A stretch of 64,000 bases of DNA. Origin: an uncultured Ruminococcus sp. Its GTDB lineage: Bacteria > Bacillota > Clostridia > Oscillospirales > Ruminococcaceae. The position numbers and the translations under genes are program-made. Shown piece after piece: positions 7,372-16,222 of the stretch; positions within the stretch are counted from its first letter, which is position 1; every line of letters starts with the position of its first letter. Where the stretch lies: contig CAJTOG010000001.1 in assembly GCA_910577575.1 (NCBI GenBank), forward strand, positions 1 to 64,000. The letters run 5' to 3'. The notes beneath the pieces are model-generated. The model had not been told where the DNA came from and did no database searches. It saw nothing but the letters and a program-made list of their open reading frames with translations.

Positions 7372-8667
7372 TCAGCTTCTGTAATCGCCGTTGATTTTAA
7401 CATAATCATAAGTCAAATCACAGCCCCAAGCAACAGCTGAACCTGCTCCGTTTCCAAGGGAAATAATAATCTGTATTTCCTCTTCTGCAAGCACTTTTTT
7501 AGCAGTTTCTTCAGAAAATTCAACTCCGGCACCGTTCTCACATACATGAATACAACCATTTTTAGAAGAAATTTTAACATCAACCTTATCAATATCAAAA
7601 TCTGCTTCAGCATATCCCACAGCACAGAGAATACGTCCCCAGTTAGCATCTTCTCCAAACATAGCAGTTTTAAAAAGACTTGATGTAATAACTGACTTGG
7701 CAATAGTTTCAGCAATTTTTTCAGTTTCCGCACCTGAAACAGCACATTCAATAAGTTTTGTTGCCCCTTCGCCGTCACGTGCCATCATACGAGCCAGATT
7801 CATCATTACATTATAAAGGGCATTTTCAAACGCTTCAAAATCCTCATTTTCATGAATTATAGGTTTATTTCCTGCTGAACCTGAAGCCATAACGCACACC
7901 ATATCATTAGTAGAAGTATCACCGTCCACGCTCACCCTGTTAAGAGTTACTTTAACGACATCACTTAAAGCACGTTGTAAAAGCTCTGCTGAAATATCAG
8001 TATCAGTAGTAATAAAAGTAAGAGTAGTAGCCATATTCGGATGAATCATACCACTTCCCTTGAGCATACCGCCCATAGTGCAAGTTCTACTGCCTGCCTG
8101 AAATTCAAGGGCAATTTCTTTTGGCATAGTATCAGTAGTCATGATAGCTTCCAATGCACACTTGTTTCCGTCATAAGAAAGACCATCTGCAAGTTCCTGC
8201 ATACCTTCTGCAATAGGTTCAATAGGAAGAACCTGTCCAATAACGCCTGTCGAAGCAACTATAACATCATTCACATCAATTCCGAGCTGATTTGCTGCCA
8301 GTTCACACATTTTATTTGCTTTTTCAATACCGTCCGGATTGCAGGTATTTGCATTGACCGAATTGACAATAACTACCCTTGCAGTGCCATTTTCAAGGTG
8401 CTTTTTAGTTACGATAATCGGTGCACCTTTTACTTTGTTTGTAGTATATACTGCCGCTGCTGTACAGTTTTTGTCTGCAACGATAAGAGCAAGGTCATTC
8501 TTCTTTTTTGCTGATGGAAGTGCGTTATCTGATTCAGCAGAATTTTTTTCAGTATTAGCAAGCGGTTTATGAGCAAGTCCGCACTGTATACCATTAGCCC
8601 TAAAACCTTTGGAAGCACATACTCCGCCATCAATAAATTTAACATCTCCGATTTTTTTAATATCCAT
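7372..8667 (-). CDS. argJ: Ornithine/glutamate N-acetyltransferase
   Basis: 431 residues. Transfers the acetyl group from N-acetylornithine to glutamate, recycling it (and possibly using acetyl-CoA for the first step). The self-cleavage motif KGSGMIHPNMAT is at 203-214, with T214 the expected new N-terminal nucleophile of the beta chain. About 24 extra polar residues (roughly 33-56) interrupt the N-terminal region where most family members are shorter. With argJ present no argE is needed, and none is seen. The spacing to argB (19 bases) and argC (32 bases) indicates an operon. Confidence 0.95.
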   Translation of the reverse strand: MDIKKIGDVKFIDGGVCASKGFRANGIQCGLAHKPLANTEKNSAESDNALPSAKKKNDLALIVADKNCTAAAVYTTNKVKGAPIIVTKKHLENGTARVVIVNSVNANTCNPDGIEKANKMCELAANQLGIDVNDVIVASTGVIGQVLPIEPIAEGMQELADGLSYDGNKCALEAIMTTDTMPKEIALEFQAGSRTCTMGGMLKGSGMIHPNMATTLTFITTDTDISAELLQRALSDVVKVTLNRVSVDGDTSTNDMVCVMASGSAGNKPIIHENEDFEAFENALYNVMMNLARMMARDGEGATKLIECAVSGAETEKIAETIAKSVITSSLFKTAMFGEDANWGRILCAVGYAEADFDIDKVDVKISSKNGCIHVCENGAGVEFSEETAKKVLAEEEIQIIISLGNGAGSAVAWGCDLTYDYVKINGDYRS

Positions 8668-8699
8668 AAAACCAACTTCTTTCTGTCAAAGATTTTTAT

Positions 8700-9644
8700 T
8701 TAAACAAGTCCTGTAGTTTCATCAATTCCCATCATAATATTAAGGCACTGAACAGCAGCACCGCTTGCACCTTTACCCAGATTATCAAGTCTTGCACAAA
8801 GAAGTATCTGTTCATCATCACCGAATACAAAAATCTGAATTTTATTAAGTCCGCTGAGAGTATTTGAAGCCAGAAAGAATTTTTTCTGTTCTTCACATGA
8901 CATAAACGGCATAACCTCAACAAGTTTTGCGTCAGCGTAGTGATTTTTATACATTTCATGAACCTGTTCTGATGTTACCGCATTTGCAAGAGTCCTTGTC
9001 TGAATTGGCACAGATACTACCATACCGCTGAAATAATCACATATTATTGGATTAAACATAGGTTTATATTTAAGTCCTGATATAACCTGCATTTCAGGAA
9101 GATGCTTATGTTCCTGTGATAATGCATACTGTCTTGGACTGTTGAATTCAAATGGCTTTTCAGCACTTTCATAAACTGCTATAGCTTTTTTTCCTGCACC
9201 ACTGTAACCTGATGTTGCATATGCAAAAACAGGATAATCATCAGAAATAATATTATTCTTAACCAACGGATAAACTATTGAAGCAAATCCGCTTGCATAA
9301 CAACCCGGAACAGCAACACGGTTTGATTTTCTGATTTTTTCCCTGTGTTCAGGTGAAAGCTCTGGGAAACCGTAAGCCCAGTCCGGATTTGTTCTGTGAG
9401 CAGTTGAAGCGTCAATAATTCTTACATGGTCATTATCTACAAAGGAAACAGCCTCTCTTGATGCATCATCCGGCAAACAGAGAAAAACAAAATCAGCACT
9501 GTTGATAAGTCTTGCACGTTCATCTGAATCCTTACGCTTATCTTCCGAAATACGTATAAGCTGAATATCATTTCTGTCCTTGAATCTCTCAAGGATTTTA
9601 AGACCTGTAGTGCCTTCCTGACCGTCAATATAAATTTTAACCAT
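8700..9644 (-). CDS. argC: N-acetyl-gamma-glutamyl-phosphate reductase
   Basis: 314 residues, the short type 2 form. NADPH-dependent reduction of N-acetylglutamyl phosphate. The N-terminal binding loop is IDGQEGTTGL (6-15). The catalytic cysteine is C115 in AVPGCYASG, and the SGYSGAGKKA loop follows near 166. Start ATG 9644 is preceded by GGGGTG. The upstream spacer to the next gene holds a palindromic intergenic element (9676-9731) that may partly end transcription from argH. Confidence 0.94.
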   Translation of the reverse strand: MVKIYIDGQEGTTGLKILERFKDRNDIQLIRISEDKRKDSDERARLINSADFVFLCLPDDASREAVSFVDNDHVRIIDASTAHRTNPDWAYGFPELSPEHREKIRKSNRVAVPGCYASGFASIVYPLVKNNIISDDYPVFAYATSGYSGAGKKAIAVYESAEKPFEFNSPRQYALSQEHKHLPEMQVISGLKYKPMFNPIICDYFSGMVVSVPIQTRTLANAVTSEQVHEMYKNHYADAKLVEVMPFMSCEEQKKFFLASNTLSGLNKIQIFVFGDDEQILLCARLDNLGKGASGAAVQCLNIMMGIDETTGLV

Positions 9645-9675
9645 AAAAACACCCCAATATTAATTAAAAATTTAA

Positions 9676-9731
9676 AATTGACAACTGATAAGACAGAAAA
9701 CTGTCAGTTCTGAATTATCAATTATCAATTT
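9676..9731. repeat. Palindromic AT-rich intergenic element, copy 1
   Basis: Contains nested inverted repeats (AACTG/CAGTT around GACAG-AAAA-CTGTC) and the doubled string ATTATCAATTATCAATT. A related element with an AATTGATAA...TTATCAATT pair lies at 14844-14882. Both sit at gene ends on the minus strand. Confidence 0.5.
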
Positions 9732-9967
9732 TTCTTGGTTTTTCTTTTATACTTTTCACGTTTTGGGTCGGTCCTGTCTGATTCATCATTTTTAATGGAA
9801 TGCCATACGCTTATAACAAGAGTTACAGCAACAATTCCAATAAACCAAAGTATATGTCCTGTTGTGCCTACGGCAATCCAGATATTCATTATAACCTCGC
9901 CTATAACCCATATAACCCCCATTAAAATGGTCAGACCGAACGTGAACATCAAATCTTTCTTATTCAT
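9725..9967 (-). CDS. Small two-TM membrane protein
   Basis: 80 residues: hydrophobic segments at about 8-30 and 37-57, then a highly charged tail (about 58-80) rich in Lys, Arg and Asp. It overlaps the 3' end of argH by 8 bases, so it is translated from the same message. No family is recognised and no link to arginine metabolism is known. The tight overlap supports a real gene. Confidence 0.6.
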   Translation of the reverse strand: MNKKDLMFTFGLTILMGVIWVIGEVIMNIWIAVGTTGHILWFIGIVAVTLVISVWHSIKNDESDRTDPKREKYKRKTKKN

Positions 9968-11348
9968 TGATTTTACTCAGACAATCTTTTGCTTCCTGAA
10001 TCTGTTTTATCACCGCTTCAGGTGACGGTGCACCGTATGACTTTCTTTCCCTTACACAAGTATCAAGGCTTATTGCATGATAAACATCATCAGTAAACAA
10101 ATCGGTCATTCTTTTGTATTCATCAAGCGGAAGCGTCTCAAGAGTAAGATTCTTTTCAATGCAGACAGCCACAAGAGTACCTGTAATTTTATACGCGTCC
10201 CTAAATGGCATACCCTTTTTAACAAGATAGTCAGCACAGTCAGTTGCGTTGATAAATCCCTTGGCGGCAGCATTACGCATATTTTCCTTTATAACACGCA
10301 TAGTTGCAAGCATGGGGGTAAAAGTCCTAACACAAAGCTTGACATTATCAACAGCATCAAATATAGCCTCTTTATCTTCCTGCATATCCTTGTTATAAGC
10401 AAGAGGCAGTCCTTTCATCATAGTTAAAAGAGTAATCAAATCGCCGTTTACCCTTCCTGTCTTACCTCTTATAAGTTCAGTAACATCAGGATTTTTTTTC
10501 TGCGGCATAATTGAAGAACCTGTAGCAAAAGCATCATCAAGTTCTATGAATTTAAATTCCCATGAAGACCAAAGTATAATTTCTTCTGAAAACCTTGAAA
10601 GATGAGTCATAATAAGAGACAACGTACAATTAAGTTCAATACAGTAATCCCTGTCCGAAACTCCGTCAAGACTATTCTGCATAGGAGCAATAAATCCAAG
10701 CTGTTCGGAAGTATAGAATCTGTCTGTCTTATATGTAGTGCCTGCCAATGCACCACATCCGAGCGGACAATAATTCATGCGTTTTGAAACATCGTTAAGT
10801 CTATCCAAATCTCTTAAAAGCATCCAGACATAAGCCATAAGGTGATGAGCGAAAGTTACAGGCTGGGCTCTTTGAAGATGAGTGTATCCGGGCATAACAG
10901 TTTCAGTATGTTCCTTTGCGATATTTATAATAGTATTGATTAACTCATCTACAAGCCCTGAAATTTCCTTAATCTCATCACGGAGATAGAGCCTTAAATC
11001 AACAGCAACCTGGTCGTTTCTTGAACGTGAAGTATGAAGTCTTTTTCCGACATCGCCGAGACGTTTTGTAAGTTCAGCTTCAACAAACATATGAATATCT
11101 TCGGCATTCGGGTCAAGTTCAAGCCTGCCATTATCAATATCATCAAGGATTTTTTCAAGACCCGCCATAATTTCAAGACTGTCTTCTTTGGAAATTATAC
11201 CACATTCACCGAGCATGGCAGCATGGGCAATACTGCCATGAATATCATGACGGTACATTCTTCCGTCAAAGGCAATTGAAGAATTGAAAGCATTGACTTT
11301 TTCATCAACCTGCTTTGAAAATCTTCCTGCCCACATCATATCAGCCAT
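9960..11348 (-). CDS. argH: Argininosuccinate lyase
   Basis: 462 residues. Splits argininosuccinate into arginine and fumarate, the last step. Fumarase/aspartase superfamily signatures are HTSRSRND (105-112), THLQRAQPVT (156-165) and the flexible loop GSSIMPQKKNPD (277-288) with the catalytic serine. I set the start at ATG 11348 (MADMMWAGRF): its AGGAG lies inside the first codons of the longer frame that begins at 11366. Confidence 0.96.
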   Translation of the reverse strand: MADMMWAGRFSKQVDEKVNAFNSSIAFDGRMYRHDIHGSIAHAAMLGECGIISKEDSLEIMAGLEKILDDIDNGRLELDPNAEDIHMFVEAELTKRLGDVGKRLHTSRSRNDQVAVDLRLYLRDEIKEISGLVDELINTIINIAKEHTETVMPGYTHLQRAQPVTFAHHLMAYVWMLLRDLDRLNDVSKRMNYCPLGCGALAGTTYKTDRFYTSEQLGFIAPMQNSLDGVSDRDYCIELNCTLSLIMTHLSRFSEEIILWSSWEFKFIELDDAFATGSSIMPQKKNPDVTELIRGKTGRVNGDLITLLTMMKGLPLAYNKDMQEDKEAIFDAVDNVKLCVRTFTPMLATMRVIKENMRNAAAKGFINATDCADYLVKKGMPFRDAYKITGTLVAVCIEKNLTLETLPLDEYKRMTDLFTDDVYHAISLDTCVRERKSYGAPSPEAVIKQIQEAKDCLSKINE

Positions 11349-11398
11349 AATTTTTACTCCTGTCATTTAATTTTATGTAAGATAAATCAAATTTTATA

Positions 11399-11791
11399 TT
11401 ATTCATAATCTATTCTTTCAATTTTAAATACAACGGGTCTTGTTCCATCTGAACAACAGGCAATCATTGTATTTTCCTTTTTCATCCAGTCTTTCATAAT
11501 TGAACCACCCTGTAATCCTGTATATATGTACCGTGAAATTGAGTCCCACGCTTCTGAACAATGTGGCATTTTTGGTCCGCCTGCAACAGTATCAGGGTCA
11601 ACATCCGTTTTTACAAGGGTATTTAATCCACCATGCCAAAAATGATCATTACTTTCATCTCTCTCAAAAATAAATTCATCTCCTATATTATAACAAGGAC
11701 AAGCTCCGGATTCAGGGTCTGCACAATATTGCTGTTGTAATTCGGGGTATAACTTTTTATCAATTACAGTTACTTTAACCTTATGTTTCAT
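11399..11791 (-). CDS. TIGR04076-like small protein
   Basis: 130 residues, no signal peptide. The layout (basic beta strand 'KHKVKVTVIDKK', conserved C..G.CPCY..GDEF near 35-45, 'FWHGGL', a 'MPHCSEAWDSI' helix, and 'ACCSDGTRPVVFKIERI' at the end) fits the TIGR04076 family of unknown function. Five cysteines suggest metal or thiol chemistry. The start is ATG 11791 with AGAGGT upstream; a longer frame to 11839 lacks an SD. It lies between argG and argH but a hairpin (11840-11861) separates it from argG. Confidence 0.65.
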   Translation of the reverse strand: MKHKVKVTVIDKKLYPELQQQYCADPESGACPCYNIGDEFIFERDESNDHFWHGGLNTLVKTDVDPDTVAGGPKMPHCSEAWDSISRYIYTGLQGGSIMKDWMKKENTMIACCSDGTRPVVFKIERIDYE

Positions 11792-11839
11792 AAAAAATAC
11801 CTCTATAAACTTCAATTTATCTCCGATTTTAAAATACAA

Positions 11840-11861
11840 CAGGCAGGAGTTACCCTGCCTG
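11840..11861 (-). terminator. Hairpin after argG
   Basis: CAGGCAGG (11840-11847) pairs with CCTGCCTG (11854-11861), and the minus strand continues TTGTATTTT. It is probably a partial terminator lowering expression downstream of argG. Confidence 0.6.
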
Positions 11862-11886
11862 CGGGAAATTCAATTAATATCAGAAA

Positions 11887-13119
11887 TTACTTGTTATTTC
11901 TTTTCTGGTCGAGCTTAGCCTTAACATGAATCGGAAGACCGAACAGATTGATAAAGCCCTCTGCATCTTTCTGGTTATAAACTTCATCTTCATCAAAAGT
12001 AGCAACTTCTTCGTCATAAAGAGTATATGGAGAAGTTACTCCTGCATTAATTATATTGCCCTTGTAAAGCTTGAGAGTAACATCACCTGTAACAGTTTTC
12101 TGAGTTTCAGTAACAAATGCACTCATAGCCTCACGGAGAGGAGTATACCACTGACCGTTGTAAACAATATCAGCAAACTTGATTCCAAGATATTGTTTAA
12201 TACGTGCAGTTTCCTTATCAAGACAGATAGTTTCAAGAACTTCATGAGCATGATAGAGAATAGCACCGCCGGGAGTTTCATAAACACCTCTGGATTTCAT
12301 ACCAACGAGACGGTTTTCAACCAAATCAGCAAGACCGATGCCATTTTCACCGCCGAGTTTATTAAGTGCTGTAACCATTTCAACGCCTGTCAGCTCCTTG
12401 CCGTCAAGCATTGTAGGGATACCATTTTCAAAATGAATTGTGATATAGGTAGGCTTGTCAGGAGCATCAATCGGAGATACGCCCATTTCAAGGAAACCTT
12501 TCTTTTCATACTGTGGTTCATTAGCGGGATTCTCAAGGTCAAGACCTTCATGGGAAAGATGCCAGATATTTTTATCCTTAGAATAATTTGTCTCTCTGTT
12601 TATCTTAAGAGGAATGTTGTGAGCCTCAGCGTAGTCGATTTCCTGGTCACGAGACTTCAAATCCCATTCTCTCCACGGAGCAATGATGGCCATATCAGGA
12701 GCAAAAGCCTTGATAGCAAGCTCAAAACGAACCTGGTCATTGCCCTTACCTGTACAGCCGTGACAGATAGCGTCAGCACCTTCAGCAATAGCTATTTCAG
12801 CGATTTTCTTGGCAATAATCGGACGAGCGAAAGAAGTGCCAAGCATATATCTGTTTTCATAAATTGCACCTGCCTGAACAGTCGGATAAACATAATCCTG
12901 AATAAATTCTTCTTTAAGATCACAGACTATAAGCTTTGAAGCACCTGTTTTCTTAGCCTTTTCCTCAAGACCGTCAAGTTCCGTACCCTGTCCGACATCA
13001 CCCGAAACAGCAATAACTTCACAGTTATTATAGTTCTCTTTCAGCCACGGAATAATAATAGAAGTATCAAGACCGCCTGAATAAGCAAGAACAACCTTTT
13101 TTATATTTTTCTTATCCAT
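11887..13119 (-). CDS. argG: Argininosuccinate synthase
   Basis: 410 residues. ATP-dependent joining of citrulline and aspartate. The N-terminal PP-loop AYSGGLDTS (13-21) binds ATP, and GCTGKGNDQVRF near 125 belongs to the citrulline/aspartate site. First gene of the arginine cluster. The start ATG 13119 follows CAGGAGG. A promoter and two ARG-box-like palindromes lie directly upstream, so this is the likely point of arginine control for the cluster. Confidence 0.96.
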   Translation of the reverse strand: MDKKNIKKVVLAYSGGLDTSIIIPWLKENYNNCEVIAVSGDVGQGTELDGLEEKAKKTGASKLIVCDLKEEFIQDYVYPTVQAGAIYENRYMLGTSFARPIIAKKIAEIAIAEGADAICHGCTGKGNDQVRFELAIKAFAPDMAIIAPWREWDLKSRDQEIDYAEAHNIPLKINRETNYSKDKNIWHLSHEGLDLENPANEPQYEKKGFLEMGVSPIDAPDKPTYITIHFENGIPTMLDGKELTGVEMVTALNKLGGENGIGLADLVENRLVGMKSRGVYETPGGAILYHAHEVLETICLDKETARIKQYLGIKFADIVYNGQWYTPLREAMSAFVTETQKTVTGDVTLKLYKGNIINAGVTSPYTLYDEEVATFDEDEVYNQKDAEGFINLFGLPIHVKAKLDQKRNNK

Positions 13120-13157
13120 AATTTTTTCCTCCTGATAATAATTTTATCAATAATTAT

Positions 13158-13185
13158 ATTATACACAATATATTTATATTGTCAA
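13158..13185 (-). promoter_or_regulatory. argG promoter
   Basis: TTGACA (13180-13185) and TATAAT (13158-13163) on the minus strand, spacer 16, about 40 bases upstream of argG. Confidence 0.7.
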
Positions 13186-13192
13186 TAGTTTT

Positions 13193-13248
13193 AGAATAAA
13201 TATTCATTTCAAGAAGAAATATTCATTTTTTTATGAATATTATTCAAT
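13193..13248 (-). promoter_or_regulatory. Two ARG-box-like operators for argG
   Basis: Minus strand ATGAATATTTATTCT (13193-13207), 8 bases upstream of the -35, fits the ArgR/AhrC half-site pattern TGAAT-N4-ATTCA with one mismatch. A second palindrome, TGAAT-ATT-ATTCA (13233-13248), is 26 bases further and lies inside the 3' end of the preceding gene. Paired boxes are typical of hexameric ArgR binding. No similar boxes were seen at carB or argD. Confidence 0.55.
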
Positions 13249-13616
13249 TTTTTATATATAAATGTACCGATAACTGCTATAACAGTTCCGAGAGAATAAC
13301 TCCATAAATCATTAACGGAAAAACTTGTACCGATAAGTATACGGAAAAACTGAATATTCCCCAGACCGATTAAGTCAACTATATGGATATATTGTAAAAA
13401 TTCAACCAGAAATGCAAATGCAAGCACTCCGATATGTATTATATAATGATTATTGTTTCCACCTGAGATACTCTGCACAAAACAGTAAACAGCCCATACA
13501 ACAATAACATCACCCCCATAAATTCTGAGCCAGTTTCCATGCTGAGTAAATGCAATAACAACTTCAACAGCAATTATCAGCAACAGTAAAATAATATACT
13601 GAAGTCTTTTTTTCAT
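13209..13616 (-). CDS. DUF2809-like membrane protein
   Basis: 135 residues with about four membrane segments. The pattern GNWLRIYGGDVIVVWAVYC near 27-45, then 'EFLQYIHIVDLIGLGN', 'RILIGTSFSVNDLWSYSLG', matches the DUF2809 family (small bacterial inner-membrane proteins of unknown role). ATGA overlap with hydF (13613-13616) shows translational coupling. Its final codons overlap the second ARG-box-like palindrome of argG. Confidence 0.75.
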   Translation of the reverse strand: MKKRLQYIILLLLIIAVEVVIAFTQHGNWLRIYGGDVIVVWAVYCFVQSISGGNNNHYIIHIGVLAFAFLVEFLQYIHIVDLIGLGNIQFFRILIGTSFSVNDLWSYSLGTVIAVIGTFIYKKLNNIHKKMNISS

Positions 13617-14815
13617 TCTGTTATCTCCGATAACAAATCCGGGAAAATCTCTATAGTACGTTTTAAAATACCGTTCATATAAGCAATGGCTATACCGTAG
13701 TTAGTAAACGGCACTTCCTGCATTTCAGCCGATTTACATCTATAAATCATTTCCTTTTCATTCAACATACAAGCCCCGCAGTGAATAACAAGACTGAATT
13801 TTGATAAATCTTCAGGGAAATCACGTCCTGAGCTTAATTCAATATCAAAACTTTTACCCGTAAATTTTTTAAGAAGTGCAGGCAGTTTCACGCTTCCGAT
13901 ATCTCCGCACTGCCTGTGGTGAGTGCAGCCTTCAGAAATCAGAATTTTATCACCGTTTTCAAGTGATTTTATTATCGCCGCACCTTTTACGGCAGTTTCA
14001 AGAAATCCCTTATATCTTGCCATAAGAATGGAAAAAGAAGTAAGCGGAATGTCTTCAGGCACTATTTTATTGACAGTTGCAAAAACCTGACTGTCGGTAA
14101 TAACCATTTTAGGTGGAGATGCAAGTTTATTGAGTGTTTCAGTCAGTTCAAACTCAGTGGTAAAAACAGCCATTGCATTTGAATCAAGAATATCACGGAG
14201 AGTCTGAACCTGCGGAAGAATCATACGGCCTTTAGGAGCTGATGCATCAATAGGAGTTACAAGAACAATCAGGTCATTTTTATCAATCAAGTCTCCGACA
14301 ATACGTCTTTCAACCTCATAATTCTTAAAAAAAGAAGCTATTTTCTCTTTGAGTTCAAAAATATTTGTTTTATTCTTTGCACTCACGGATATTTCATTTT
14401 CCGAATTTATATTCCTGTCCATCAAATCAGATTTATTATAAACTATGATATAAGGAATTTCATGTTCTTTGAAAAGGCTGATTAAATCATTTTCACATTG
14501 CGAAAACCCCTGTGTTATATTAACAACAAGTATAGCAATGTCAGTTTTTGCAAGAATCTGGCGTGTTTTGTTTATTCTCAATTTACCAAGTTCTCCTTCA
14601 TCATCAAACCCCGGAGTATCAATAATTTCAACAGGACCAAGCGGAAGAAGTTCCATAGCTTTATAAACGGGGTCTGTAGTTGTACCCCTGACATCTGAAA
14701 CAACAGCAAGTTCCTGACCTGTAACAGCATTCACAAGACTGGACTTCCCTGCATTTCTCCTTCCAAAAAAACCTATATGGATTCTTTCGCCTGACGGCGT
14801 ATCATTTAAACTCAT
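13613..14815 (-). CDS. hydF: [FeFe]-hydrogenase maturation GTPase HydF
   Basis: 400 residues. The scaffold protein on which HydE and HydG assemble the diiron subcluster before transfer to hydrogenase. An N-terminal Ras-like GTPase carries GRRNAGKS (18-25), a DTPG element near 66-69 and NKSD (127-130). The C-terminal cluster domain has C297 (in EGCTHHRQ) and C346-x2-C349 (in HCGAC), the three-cysteine 4Fe-4S set of HydF. hydE and hydG are not in this window. Their presence elsewhere and an H2-evolving fermentation are implied. Confidence 0.95.
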   Translation of the reverse strand: MSLNDTPSGERIHIGFFGRRNAGKSSLVNAVTGQELAVVSDVRGTTTDPVYKAMELLPLGPVEIIDTPGFDDEGELGKLRINKTRQILAKTDIAILVVNITQGFSQCENDLISLFKEHEIPYIIVYNKSDLMDRNINSENEISVSAKNKTNIFELKEKIASFFKNYEVERRIVGDLIDKNDLIVLVTPIDASAPKGRMILPQVQTLRDILDSNAMAVFTTEFELTETLNKLASPPKMVITDSQVFATVNKIVPEDIPLTSFSILMARYKGFLETAVKGAAIIKSLENGDKILISEGCTHHRQCGDIGSVKLPALLKKFTGKSFDIELSSGRDFPEDLSKFSLVIHCGACMLNEKEMIYRCKSAEMQEVPFTNYGIAIAYMNGILKRTIEIFPDLLSEITE

Positions 14816-14843
14816 AAAAAATTACTCCTTTTCATCAAAAAAT

Positions 14844-14882
14844 AATTGATAACCAACAGAAAAACACTGCTGATTATCAATT
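14844..14882. repeat. Palindromic AT-rich intergenic element, copy 2
   Basis: AATTGATAA (14844-14852) pairs with TTATCAATT (14874-14882) around CAACAGAAAAACACTGCTG. The flanks and the CAGAAAA core resemble 9676-9731. It lies just after the dehydrogenase stop codon and may act as a terminator. Confidence 0.45.
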
Positions 14883-14891
14883 ATAAATTAT

Positions 14892-15839
14892 TTAAAATTC
14901 AAGACTTCTGAGAACTTTTTTAAGAGCTTCTGCACTTGCCTGAAGCTTTGCAACTTCCTCATCAGTAAGAACAGGAGCAATTTCCTTTTCAATGCCATGA
15001 CCGCCGACAACAGCAGGTAAACTGAGACAAACATCATAAATGCCGTATCTGCCGTTAATCATAGTTGAAACTGTCCTGATATTATTTGCATCACGGAGAA
15101 TATCATCACAAATTTTATTGACAGTAAGGGCAATTGCATAAAAAGTTGCACCTTTGCGTTTAATAACCTCTGCACCGGCTTTGCGGACTTCCTCAATAAT
15201 TTCATCTTCATCAATTTCAATATGATTCTGTTCCTTGCAGTATTCTTCCATAGCAGTACCGGCAATATTTGTGATAGACCATGGAATCATGGAAGTATCA
15301 CCATGTTCACCGAAAACATATGCATGAACACTGTTCGGACTGAGATTCAGATGGTCGGCAATACTTGAACGAAGACGTGAAGTATCAAGAGCAGTACCTG
15401 AACCCATAACCTGACTTGGCTTTAAATCAGTACACTGAAGAATAGCATAAGTAATAACATCGACCGGATTGCTTACAACCACATAGATAGCGTCTGGAGC
15501 AGCTTTAGCGACTTTCGGCATGACGTCCTTGATTATATTTACATTAGCCTGAGCTAAATCAAGTCTTGTTTGTCCCGGCTTACGTGCAAGACCGAGAGTA
15601 ACAACAATAACATCAGAACCAACTGCATCATCGTAAGTACCATCAAAAATTTCAACATTATGACCGAATGAAACACCCTGACGAATGTCCATAGCCTCGC
15701 CCTTAGCCTTTTCTTTATTAATGTCAATAAGAACAATATCAGAACAGGTGCCTGCAACAGCAAAAGTATATGCACAAGTTGCACCTACATTGCCTGCACC
15801 GAGAATAGTAATCTTTTTTCCACCTTTATTATTAGCCAT
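14892..15839 (-). CDS. L-lactate/malate dehydrogenase family protein
   Basis: 315 residues. NAD-dependent 2-hydroxyacid dehydrogenase. Seen are the Rossmann loop GAGNVGATCAY, catalytic arginine R92 (position 109 in LDH numbering), D152/R155 (168/171) and catalytic H179 in YVFGEHGD. The overall pattern (GSGTALDTSRLR, ERKGA-like 'KRKGATFYAIA') is that of L-lactate dehydrogenases. The residue at LDH position 102, normally Gln, is Arg (LARKPGQTR), the residue that selects malate/oxaloacetate. Substrate is therefore uncertain and no symbol is given. Start ATG 15839 has GGAGG upstream; the longer frame to 15857 lacks one. It has its own promoter. Confidence 0.88.
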   Translation of the reverse strand: MANNKGGKKITILGAGNVGATCAYTFAVAGTCSDIVLIDINKEKAKGEAMDIRQGVSFGHNVEIFDGTYDDAVGSDVIVVTLGLARKPGQTRLDLAQANVNIIKDVMPKVAKAAPDAIYVVVSNPVDVITYAILQCTDLKPSQVMGSGTALDTSRLRSSIADHLNLSPNSVHAYVFGEHGDTSMIPWSITNIAGTAMEEYCKEQNHIEIDEDEIIEEVRKAGAEVIKRKGATFYAIALTVNKICDDILRDANNIRTVSTMINGRYGIYDVCLSLPAVVGGHGIEKEIAPVLTDEEVAKLQASAEALKKVLRSLEF

Positions 15840-15873
15840 AAAAGAGCCTCCAATCAATTTTTAAATTAATATT

Positions 15874-15902
15874 ATTATATCACAATACTATAAAAACAGC
15901 AA
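15874..15902 (-). promoter_or_regulatory. Promoter for the lactate/malate dehydrogenase
   Basis: TTGCTG (15897-15902) and TATAAT (15874-15879) on the minus strand, spacer 17. The remaining spacer up to 16222 holds an AGACTG/CAGTCT hairpin (16144-16165) and no gene that I can support; no antitoxin frame is seen there. Confidence 0.6.
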
Positions 15903-16222
15903 GAGAAACGATGTTAATTTTCTGTAAAATCGTAAAATCATACAAAATTACAACCAATATAACACTGCTTTTTTCCCTATTCACTTATGAATATCATTGG
16001 GTCAAAACATTATTTAATAATATATTCATATCATATATTTTTTAAAGTCAATCCTCCGGCATGGTTAATATCAATCAATTAAAATACAGGTTTTCTGAAT
16101 TTTATAATTAACCATTTATTAAAAAGAATCATATAATAACCGGAGACTGTATAATTTTTCAGTCTGTTGGCAATAATATAAGCAAATAATTCTTGCATCT
16201 ATATATAAAGGAGACAACTACT

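Noticed and set aside
11926..12939. 337-codon plus-strand frame
   Set aside because: It lies entirely antisense to argG, which has full family conservation; the antisense frame has no SD or recognisable domain.
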